NCBI GenBank assembly: GCA_000151295.1
Contig: GG745328.1
Span: 290,168-354,167, forward strand
Length of the DNA: 64,000 bases
Direction of reading: 5' to 3'
Source: Allomyces macrogynus ATCC 38327
Taxonomy: Eukaryota > Blastocladiomycota > Blastocladiomycetes > Blastocladiales > Blastocladiaceae
Shown piece by piece: positions 33,306-42,700 of this stretch. Made by a program: the position numbers and the translations under genes. Each line of letters begins with the position of its first letter. The first letter of the stretch is position 1. The notes beneath the pieces are model-generated. The model saw only the letters and a list, made by a program, of their open reading frames with translations, searched no databases and was not told where the DNA came from.

Positions 33306-33576
33306 GCGGTAATATACAATTAATTTTTTATGGTTGTATTCGCCTTGGCGTTCCTTGTCTCAATATTTGCGACGGTGTTGTTGCCCCCGATTCAGCATTG
33401 CACCAGGGAATGTGATACGCCCCCCGTTGCATCCAAACAAGTCGGTTTCCGAGGCAAAAGAAATTGGCTTCGCAGGTGCAGCGTTTGGGATCGCACACTA
33501 TGGCCCCTGCCTGCCTCCATCACTGGAGCCCCACCGCCACTTTCCCGTTCCAAATTCAACGACGCTCTGGCTAGCG

Positions 33577-34582
33577 ATGACACGCCCGCCATGGCCTATG
33601 GCACAGATCGATGCAGTCGCGCCGCCATTTGTTGTCGCGCACGCCCTGGCGAGACTTTTGCAGCAAGTTTGCACGAATAATGATCGCGAGCTCGGGCAGA
33701 TGCATGCGCTCGCCCACCAAGCCCTCGCCAATGTCACAGCAATGGCAGACGGCAGTCCGCCCACACCACCACTCTACCCTCACCTTCCCGCCCAAGCGAT
33801 CGTCCCAGCCGCGACGCGATTCCACACGCACGCGCCGCCGACAACTTTGATCACTGCGATTCTTGCACGAATGTTCCGATACGCGCCATGCCCAAACGGC
33901 AGTGTTCTTTGCTGTGCTCATGTACCTTGACCGGCTCGCGCACCTGCCCTCACAAGCGCTCATCGTGACGTCGGCCAACGCGCACCGACTGCTCATTACT
34001 GCGACCATGGTCGCGACCAAGTACTGGTCGGACGTGTTCTACACGAACGCTCACTATGCCAAAATCGGCGGTCTCAGAGCGGCGCAACTGAGCCAACTCG
34101 ATTTGGATTTCTTGATGCTCCTCGACTTTGATCTCAAGCTGGACCATACCAACTTTATCCGGTATACTGGCCGCCTGCTCGTGCATGTTGTTGCTGCTTC
34201 AGCGACGACGTGCAATGAGACGGGATCCATTGTCATGTATCCGACCATGTCCCCTGAGCAGCGCGCTGCGCTCGCGCAAATGCACACGATCACTATCTTG
34301 AAGGGTTATGCCGACGACGCGACGATGTCTCCCGAGCAGTGTGCAGCACTTGCGCAAATGTGCACAATCGCCATCCTGGAGGGCTAGGCCGATGATGCGA
34401 CCATGTCTCCCGAGCAGCGTCGGGCGTTCGCGCAAATGCGCACGATTACGATCGTGGAGGGCGACGACGACGGGGACGAGATCGTGGGCGATAGTGCCGA
34501 GTGGTCAGAGACGGAGTTCGGGTCACTCGTCCTGTGGGGAAGGGCCGTTCAGGAAGTGGGCCGCTGGTCGGTGGGGGCGTGA
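33577..34582 (+). pseudogene. Pho80-type (PHO85) cyclin with C-terminal 26-residue repeats, frame-broken
   Basis: From the ATG at 33577 one frame runs through THAPPTTLITAILARMFRYA. A one-base shift near 33893 moves the cyclin core to another frame: VFFAVLMYLDRLAHLPS, ANAHRLLITATMVATKYW, YTNAHYAKIGGLRAAQL, LDLDFLMLLDFDL. These are the signatures of the Pho80/Pcl cyclin family (PF08613), which activates Pho85-type CDKs in phosphate and stress signalling. After the cyclin box come three 26-codon repeats; the second ends in TAG where the first has TAT, so translation would stop at 34387 instead of the TGA at 34580. The frameshift could be a sequencing error and the TAG a real polymorphism; without them the protein would be a normal-length cyclin with an acidic tail. 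Confidence 0.7.
34244..34477 (+). repeat. Three tandem 78-bp coding repeats in the cyclin tail
   Basis: Units start at 34244, 34322 and 34400 with an exact 78-bp period. Each encodes TMSPEQ(R/C)AALAQM, then a hydrophobic ITIL-like run and ADDA. The third unit is slightly diverged (RRAFAQMRTITIVEG). Confidence 0.9.
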
Positions 34583-34817
34583 GTGTCCCGTATTTGCTCA
34601 ATACGAAGGAAGAGTATACTGGTTGGAGATGATCGCACCTTCATGATGGAACAAATTGAAATACCGGAGCGTGAAGGAAGGCAGATCATGGCAAGCTGAA
34701 GTCAAATTTCACATCGTGGTCGTTGTCACAACGAAGTTGGGTCACTCGATCGAGGCTCAATTGACGTTGATTGCTCATGTGCGACTGCAGACGGATAAAG
34801 CTTTAGCAAATCCGAAG

Positions 34818-34925
34818 GGTGGTTCAGGTCAATCGAGTATGGGTGCAGGCCAACCGATAACAGGTGTGGGTCAATACAGTGTGGGCTCGGGTCGATCGAG
34901 GATACTTGTCGGTCAATCGACTTGC
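34818..34925 (+). repeat. Five-copy 21-bp minisatellite
   Basis: The core GGTCAATCGA-like motif recurs at 34827, 34848, 34869, 34890 and 34911, an exact 21-bp period, with units diverged by several bases. Apparently non-coding DNA between the cyclin and the foldback element. Confidence 0.8.
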
Positions 34926-35152
34926 GAGACTGTCGATTGACCTTAATTTGCTCAAAAAATATATGAATCGACGATAGCGCTTGACGAGATGAAGACAAAG
35001 CCATTTGTATCCCCTCTCATGTGCACTATGGTGGATGCCATCAAGACGCTTCTGAATTTTTGGCTAATCAACCCGTACTCCCCAATCAACCACAGTGGCT
35101 TTTACTGTCCACATCAAAAGTACATGGACTGGAACCACCCTTAATAAATTTT

Positions 35153-35623
35153 CTACCCGAATCAGTACGGTGGTTGCTGAGATCTGGCCATCGCCGAAGC
35201 ACAATTTATGCCGCCCGAACAGGTCCCACCAAGGAGAGGTGTAGAATCGATGCGCACCGCTGAGAGGATTCGAATGTACTTTGTTTGGGATTCATCGGAC
35301 ATAAATTGAGTGACGAGAAAAATCGGGCGCGGATGACCTGTCGAGGTCGATTTACGTGGTGTGACTCGGGGCGAGACATTCTTTTCTCTTTGCTCTAGCT
35401 GAACCCGAACGTTCCACCACGTAGATCGAGTGCGACCGACTGTTCGCGCCGGAATATCCTCCCCACTCAATTTATCTTCGACGAGCCCCAAAAAAAGTAC
35501 ATCCGAATAATCTCAGCGGCGCGCATTAATTCTACATCTCTCCGTGGTGGGACCTGTCCAGGCGGCATAGATAGCAGTTCGGCGGTGGCCCGATCTCAGC
35601 AACCACCGGACCGATTCGGGTGG
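35153..35623. mobile_element. Foldback/MITE-like element with inverted-repeat arms of about 230 bp
   Basis: The left arm (from 35153, CTACCCGAATCAGTACGGTG) and the reverse complement of the right arm (ending at 35623) align along most of their length, for example GTGGTTGCTGAGATC, AACAGGTCCCACCA versus GACAGGTCCCACCA, and AAATTGAGTG. The two halves meet near 35390, so nearly the whole 471 bp is one imperfect palindrome. AATTTT occurs at both outer borders (35147-35152 and 35624-35629) and is a possible 6-bp target-site duplication. There is no coding capacity; if mobile, it would depend on a transposase from elsewhere. Confidence 0.82.
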
Positions 35624-35629
35624 AATTTT

Positions 35630-36558
35630 GCATCAAGAAAACTATAGTTTATGTAGTTTCAATGAGGGATGTTAAAAAATATGTAGGTTGAACGGTGAGT
35701 ATGGGGTGAGTGGCCAAAAATCGAAAAGCGTCTTGATGGTGGCATCCGTCACTGGTTTACCCGCATCCACCTTTTCCCTCTCCACCCGATCCGCCTGGTG
35801 CCAAGCTGTGCCCAGAGGTGCCAAGCCCGTCCTTGTTCGATCACCTCCAGTATTTAGCTGATCTGTCCAGCTGGTGAAAGCGCTCTCCCCGGCAGACACC
35901 ATGCGCAAGGCCAACTGTCTTACTTCCGACTCCTTGATTTCACGAGCACCATGAATACGAGCGACCCGTGTAGTCGTCGGGCTCTGTGCTGTGCGACAGG
36001 GCCCTCCGAAAAACAAGGCATGATTGTTATCCGGCGCGTGCGCGTTCGTCCACAGACGACTCGGCGTGTAAGTCCAGGAGGAGTGCACGCACGAGGAGGA
36101 GGTCGCAGCGGTGGCCGTGTGCTTGTCGTGCAGGCGGCACGCAAGCGTCTGTACACACGGCCAAGTAAATAGGGAGCTGTGAACACGGCCAAGATAATAG
36201 GGAGATGCGAGTCGTAGTGGGCTGCGTCGACAGACCTGTCGGTGATTGAGAACCTGCCGCTCCCGCCGCTCGACGTGGCCTTGATTTGTCATTCGCACAT
36301 GGTATTCGGGAGTTCATTCTTGGCCGTCCACGCTGCTTCAGACCATTTTGCTGACAATGAGAGCGCGCCAAATTCTGATAGCTGAGCCCTCTTCGCTACG
36401 CCGATGACATTTGCCGCCGTTATGGCTGCTTCATGCTCCGTGTTGATTTCCCGCTGATGCGTTTGGTATATTGTCCTTTGAGCCCTAAACCACTCCTCAT
36501 TTCCGTGCTCGCGTGCTCACACATGTTCGCTCCATCATCGCCGTTTCCGTTCAACTAG
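35630..36558. other. Region between foldback element and GRDP-like gene
   Basis: About 930 bp. A long minus frame (36298 to 35672) has coding-like composition only in its last 90 codons and no recognised family. A 28-bp direct repeat lies at 36155-36210. The end of the region (about 36541-36558) looks like an intron 3' end (pyrimidine-rich, then CAACTAG) preceding the GRDP-like exon; earlier exons of that gene were not identified. Confidence 0.35.
36155..36210 (+). repeat. Two-copy 28-bp direct repeat
   Basis: Units starting at 36155 and 36183 (ACACGGCCAAG then AATAGGGAG) are adjacent and differ at about five positions. Confidence 0.75.
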
Positions 36559-37626
36559 GCCAAGTCGCTTTCGAGCAACGAGGAGGAACTTGTCGCAGCG
36601 CGCGTGTTCTGGACGGCCACCCTGCCCGCTGACGAGCCGTTTGACCTGAATCCCGCCGAATTGACGAGACCAAGGTCGAGGCCAAGGTCGCGTGCGCATC
36701 GTGCACGGCCGAGAAGATGCTGGCGATGCCCGAGTACGCTGCATTCCGTTTGCACAAGAAGACGTACGCGTGCACGGAGTGCGCAACGGCTATTACGGCC
36801 GAACACGCGGCTGTGCGTCGGTTCTTGACGATTGTCCAGCACGCGCCGCTTGCGTCCATTGCCGGGACGCGCCTCCACCCCAAGGCGTTCATGGCCATGG
36901 GCAAGCACCACGGGAACGTGCACGACCTCAAGACGCTCTTCATGCACGCGGCGTGGGCCAAGACCCCGGCGTCACTCCCGGCGTTGCCGACTTGGGCCGA
37001 CATCAAGTCGACCGCATTTGTGCCGATCATGTCCGAGGTCAAGGGTAAGCTCGCGCTGCCCGGCAACTTGATCCGGTTCAACCTTGTGCAGCGGGCGTTC
37101 GAGGATGTGACGGTGGGCCCGTGGTCGATGGACATGGTGCGCGCCGTGCGCCGCCAGCGCCGTTTCTCGGAAAAGATGGCCAAGTACGTGCAAATGGGCG
37201 CGCACGCTGTACCACTTCCACGCCGAGGCGCTTGCACAGTACCCCAAGTTCTTGGTCGCAGCGGCCGCGCGGCGGCTGGTGAACACGACGCTGGTCCCTA
37301 CCAATCCGATCGACTTGGCATGGCACACGCACCAATTCGCGCCCACCGCGTACGCGCGGGACACGCTCGCGGTTGTAGGTCGTGTTATGAACCATGACAA
37401 CTCCGATGACGAGGTCACGGAAAAGCGCATCTCGGAGGGGGGATACGCCATGCCGGCGCTCTGGGACGTGCTGTTCGATGAGGACTTTAGCCAGCCCAAG
37501 ATTGCGCACGGCGACCTTACTCTCAAGGATTCGGCCGAGAAGGCGAGGAGCCAGCGGTACTGCTCCACGTGCGATGGTGATTGTGGTTGGATGGCGGCCG
37601 AGCAGCCTGGATGTGTGTGTGAGTAG
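36559..37626 (+). pseudogene. DUF1399/GRDP-like protein, 5'-incomplete, two frame changes
   Basis: Begins after an intron-like CTAG. Three consecutive frames match the order of fungal DUF1399 (glycine-rich-domain-type) proteins: ARVFWTATLPADEPFDL; then CASCTAEKMLAMPEY with CTECATAITAEHAAVRRF (a CxxC...CxxC pair, possible zinc site); then FHAEALAQYPKFLVAAAAR and NPIDLAWHTHQFAPTAY followed by MNHDNSDDEVTEKRISEG. Shifts near 36665 and 37200 are opposite in sign, so the outer parts share a frame. No splice signals explain them. Either two small indels have disabled the gene or the sequence has errors. WHTHQ is the DUF1399 hallmark and relates this gene to the WHxH-UBL family nearby. Function of the family is poorly known; no enzymatic role is claimed. 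Confidence 0.7.
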
Positions 37627-38249
37627 GAAAGGTGATCTGGTTTTCACGTGATGTTTACCACAACGTTTCGTTTGCGTTTCGCTCGTTGTTGGCATCTATG
37701 GCCTGCATTATTGTTCTTGATTGTAACCTTTATCATTTGTCGGATACTTTCTTTGCTTTCCACGATCGCTACGCATGTTTGCCTGTCGAGGTTTGGATCT
37801 CTTTTGCTTGGCAAAAAGCAACCGCCCATACTTTGCGTTTGTGCACGGTTCGTGCTTGCAATCGTTGCTCTCTGCATTGTGGCTGGCATGGCGCTTTCCA
37901 CCACGGTCGCACATCAGGTTTGGCGTCGTTCCTGTTGTTGCAACGGGTTTGCGCTTGAATGAGCACCAATTTTGGTCAACGGCGCCGCTGTCTTTGTCAT
38001 TCCGTTTGGGAAAGTGATTTGCCAAAGCTCTGAACACGACAACAGGTGCATCGTATCCTGACAAAGCCATGAGCGTGAAGCGGCTTGTGCGCATTGCTGG
38101 CACACAGCTCCACCTCAAGACGCGTCGGCCAGTGCTCATGCTCCAGGCCAACATGGCCGTTCTCGCGCCACTCTTCACCAAGACTGAGTACCTTGACACG
38201 CGTGCCGCCCCGCCAGCGGGAGCGGACGCTAACTCGAACGTGCGAGCTG
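37627..38249. other. Intergenic, no gene recognised
   Basis: About 620 bp of less GC-rich DNA. Overlapping open frames show no family signature. Confidence 0.35.
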
Positions 38250-38390
38250 TGATGGTGAGAATTGGCGAGCGGATTCGGTCGGGCAGACGCACATACACGC
38301 CCTGCCACGGCCAGAGAGTAGACGTGCCATCGACGACCGAGACCGCGAACCCTGTGACCGTGGTCGCGACCGTGTACCACACGCCGTGCC
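38250..38390 (-). pseudogene. Fragment of a second FKS glucan synthase
   Basis: A 46-codon minus-strand stretch reads VWYTVATTVTGFAVSVVDG then WPWQGVYVRLPDRIR. The intact FKS gene downstream reads MWYTIATAITGFALSVVDG and RPWQGVFVRLPDRIR at the corresponding place. Similarity stops sharply on both sides. It is a relic of a paralogue or of a partial duplication, not a gene. Confidence 0.75.
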
Positions 38391-38952
38391 GAGAACGCAA
38401 CCATTGCGATCCCACGCTCACCTTCTTCTCACTTCACGACACATGCGCGCTTCAAAGCCCCTGATCCGTAGCACTGCACCGCGCTCTTGGTGTTGATTGG
38501 GCATTGATTTGATTGCCTTTGCTTGGAATCGGTTCGGTATGGGTCGAAAACCACGGCCTGGATCTGGTGCAGCATGACATGGTGCTCAAAGCGCGTTTAT
38601 GGTCAAGGCAAAGACTGACGTGCCACAGTGTGGAGCATCAGCCCCGTTCGGGTTCTCTCGCTGCTCAGAGACTCGGTGGCCTCCCCACTGTTCTTGAAAT
38701 TTTCGCTTTACAGGAAGAGAATCACCGGTCGGCCCGAGGGGAATGCGTTTTTGTTCAACTGTCTCTTCTTGGGGATCCTCTCGCTGAAAATCTTGACCTG
38801 AAATGACAAAATATTGCGGTTGAAAGTGCCATTATTCATGAGGATGCTTGTGGGAAAGGTTCCAAGAGCCAATGGATCAATGGAAGCGTGACAGTGGACC
38901 GTCTGCGTGGTTGCGGCCACGACGACGCGCGGCTCTCCCCGACCTGGAACGT
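38391..38952. other. Intergenic, no gene recognised
   Basis: About 560 bp. Only short frames without signatures. Confidence 0.3.
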
Positions 38953-39610
38953 ATGATATCTTGACGACTTGCTAACGCGGCGGCAGCAACGGAACTGCGC
39001 TTATGCCGGCCATTCTCGCGCTGCTTGTTCTCGGACAGTCTGGTATTCAAGCTAGTCTAGTCTGCGCTGAGCTTGAATTTGTGCAAGTGTGCTCAATGCC
39101 TATTCTCTGTGAATACTGTCACAATGGCCGTCGTGATCAGAACTTAGGAGCAGTGGTTCGCAAACTGATCTGCCATGCGTGTGGCACCTTTCCTCTACTA
39201 GGACTCACGTCGACACCAGGCCCCATGTCATGCACCAACCCGCAAACCAACTTCTACACGGCCATCAAGCAACCCGAGCTCTCCAAGGGATGTTTCCCGC
39301 TGCCGGCGGGCACGTCGACTTTTCAGATCACGGTGATTGCCTTCTCGAAGCCGCCCGGAGCGGCCGATCAGCTCTCTTTCCAGCCGTTCCTTGGGGCCAC
39401 GGTATGGAGCAGCAATCTCCGCGATCGCCTCTTGCCTCGTCGCAATTGCGCTGGTGTCACTGAATTGGCCATCCACCGTTTCTGACCACCATCCTCGTGC
39501 CCGGATCTTCCGACGCTCGACTCGCACCCGACGGCAACGGCAACGGCGACGCCCGTTCCGCCCAGGTGACGGCCGCAGGCAAGGTCTCGACGCGCGCGGC
39601 TGCGGCAAAA
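38953..39610 (+). pseudogene. Family A copy 3 (3'-truncated, N-terminal stop)
   Basis: DNA homology to the 47-kb copy starts near the ATG at 38953, where the frame meets TGA/TAA within a few codons, and continues with RGGSNGTALMPAILALLVL. A GTATTC donor and CTACTAG acceptor (39203) join in phase to GLTSTPGPMSCTNPQ, KQPELSKGCFPLPAG and FSKPPGAADQLSFQPFLGAT, followed by a GTATGG donor. The next acceptor is lost: the exon 2 start (PDLPTLDS) is preceded by TCGTGC, not TAG. Exon 2 has a one-base frame error, reaches KVSTRAAAA and is then cut off near the 3' end of FKS. Confidence 0.7.
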
Positions 39611-39744
39611 TGGATTTACATTCAGCAAACACCACACAGGTTATGAGATATGGAAGTGAGCGCAAACCAACAGCAAACCAACAGACGAACAAGCCAAAAA
39701 AAAAGAGCTGCAACCGCAAATCACCCCCCTCCCCCTCTTCCAAC

Positions 39745-42700
39745 TTATCCAACCGGCACGATCGCCAACGCCCGCGCGCCGACCCCCGCGACCAATCCCG
39801 GCGCGAGTCCCGCTACCACCGCGACCCCGACGACCAGCACCACCACAGACCCCAAAAACACCATTGCGCCCCACGGCACCCGGTCGTCCTTTGCTCCGTG
39901 GACGCGCTTCATGCGCAGCGGCAGTACCACCCCGACCTCGGTCCCGTCGCCCACGGCCGCTGCGGCGTGCGTCGGCGCCACGGTCTCCGGACACGACCAC
40001 AGCAGCATGTGATACGTATGCACATGGTCGCCGTTCGGCAGCATCGCGGCCGGCACGAGCACGCCGAGGTAGAGCACGTGCACGAGCCAGAAATCCACGC
40101 CCAAATCCCACCCTTCGAGTACTTTAGCCACGGTTTCGCGAATCACGACCGTCGACAGGCACCCGAGCGGACTGAACTTGGCTGCGGTTCCGTACCCCCA
40201 CCACGCGGCGCCCGCATCAGTGTCGGGCTCGCGCGAAAAGAAGGCGTAGGCGGTGACCGTGACAGCTTGCTTGACCTGCGCGGTCGCGAGAATCGACAGG
40301 AGCGCGACGGGCGGATCAAAGTTGGCCAGGATGCACGCGGCGAGCCATGAGACGAGAACCGACACGACGCACGCGCCGCGGGCGACGGCGCCGAGCGCAT
40401 CAGTGCGCACGCGAGCGAGTCCCAACATCGCGACGAGCGGAGCAACGGCCACGTGGATCGCGGCGGAGACGGCGAGGGGAACACACGCGACCGCGACGAC
40501 AGCAAGCGGCAGACGAAGGTTGGCACCGTGCGCCACCGAACTCGCCATCGCCTTGGCTGCGAGTTGTGGCGTCGGCAGTGGGACGGCCGTCAGCGGCCAA
40601 AGAAGCGCCGCGAGAAGCAGCCAGTTATCCCTCACCCGCGTCAACTTGCGCCGCAACCGCACGGCAAACTGACCGCGCATCCCAGTCATTGCCGCGCGCT
40701 TGACCCGGTGCGCCTGGCTCGCCCACCCACTGGACGGCACCAGCAACCACCGCAACGTCGCCGCGTAGTCCCGCGCGAGCAGGCGCCGGTGCAGCTGGTG
40801 CGGGTTGAATACGAACGGCGCAATCGCAATCGACACGGTAATAAACGCGACAAACGCGAGCGGCGGGAGACTCGGCAGCGACATCCCGGTGACCGCAAGC
40901 AGTGCCGTCAGTCCAAGCCCCAACTGGATCGACACGTGCGCGTACTGCGCATAGAGACTCGAAAACGATGCGCGCGCGGTCGCGACGCGCCGTCCCGTCG
41001 CCGCGTACTTGGCCTGTTTCGCGTGCATGCCGGCGCAAAGCGCGTGCGCGTACATTTGCGTGACCATGGTCTCGAATACGGGCGCGAGCGAGACGACTTG
41101 ATGCAAGAGGCGACGGAGGGCGTGGACGAGGCCGTGCTCGACGACGAGCTGCAGCGCGAACGGCAGGTACGAGATAAAGTAGACGACGAACGCGAGCAGC
41201 GACTGCCGCATCCAGTCGAGCACAATCGACCGGTCGTGCGGGTTGGTCGACTCGCACATACTCGACGGCACGGGTGCGGTACAAGCCGCACCCACTTGGC
41301 TCGGGAAGTACCACGTCAGCAGGAACGTGACGAGCAGGAATAACCGAATCGCGACGAGCGACAGCACGTTGGTCAAGTGGAACCCCGGGTGCGCAAAGTA
41401 GAAAGTCAACAGTTGGTCCCAGGGCAGTTGCGTGCCGAGGTAGTAGTGCTCGCGCGCGATCAGCTGCTCGGCCATGCCCGACCCAATCTTGGTCGTAAAC
41501 TGCAAGATCGACGCGAAACCGAGATCCCGCCCCTTGCCGCACTGCATGTACTCGGTGTGCACGATCTGGCCGCCGCGCATTTGCGCGTTCATGCCCGCGT
41601 AAATGTCCTCGTTCAGGTGCAGGCCGCGCTGGCCCTTGGAGACGCCGCCGCGCGTCGCCATGAAGGTGAAGTTGAAGGCGTCGGCGTGGCCGTAGAACTT
41701 GTCGCGATGGAATGAGGTAGGGGTGGAAGGTTAGCTCCTGGTCATCACGGCGCCTTGGCCCGGTTCGAGATGGACGAGAATGATGCGTACCAAGCGCGAC
41801 CGCAAATATGACATGACGCGCTGCGTTAATGTGCCAAACGTGTACTCCTTGCCCGCGGCCACGTTCCCGAGCAGCCTACCGATCACACGGGACGCGATGC
41901 TCAGTCAGAATTCTTGGCTCGCGCGCACCAAGCGATCCATCCAAGCGAACGGCAACGTACCCAATCGACTCGGAAAAGATAAACTCGCGCCCACCGACCA
42001 TCGCCAACATCGGATCTCCCCTTGCAAACTCGGCCAACACCGACCGCACTTTCACCGCCTCCTCCAAGTAATGGTCCTGGTTCGCATCAATCAACTGCAA
42101 TACCTCGCCGCGCTGGAACATGAGCGCTGTGTTCTGGTTATCGGCTTTCCCGTCACCAAGCGTCGGCGCACCCGGCAATTCGATGCGGTAGAGCAGGTGA
42201 CTCGCCGCCGTCGCGCCCTCGGCAAGGTCGCGGTCGTGGGCGGGCACTTCGGCGTCGTTCGGGTGCACGAGCAAGCACGCAAACCACTTGTCGTCGACGT
42301 GCTCGACATATGCAATCCATAACGTGCAGTGCGGGAACTGCGTGCGGACGGCGTCCACGTCGGCGCGCTCCGAATCGGTCATCACCGCGTACCGCTGCAT
42401 CGCGACGAGAAGCGTCAGCTTCTCATCGACCAATTGTGTCGCTGCACGGGACGTCGGCACCTCCCCCACCCGCTCCACCTCGGCGTCGGTCGGCACCCAC
42501 GCATCAACCACCCTGTCGGCGGTCTTCGGATCCTCGAGTTGCGCGAGCATCATGAGCGCAGCGCGGTACTGCATCATCCCGAGAATCGTGCGATACAGCG
42601 TCTGCGTACGGGCCGACGCCCACATCCGCGTGCGCAGGACCGCCGCGTTGGTGGGCGCGCGGAACCCGAGCATTTGCAGCGGCATGTCCCCCGCCCCACC

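Noticed and set aside
35672..36298. 209-codon minus-strand frame next to the foldback element
   Set aside because: Only the last 90 codons look coding and there is no family or splice evidence; left as intergenic.
39600..39744. Possible join of Family A copy 3 to the FKS 3' end as a fusion gene
   Set aside because: The two are on opposite strands and the Family A frame simply runs into FKS downstream DNA and stops.
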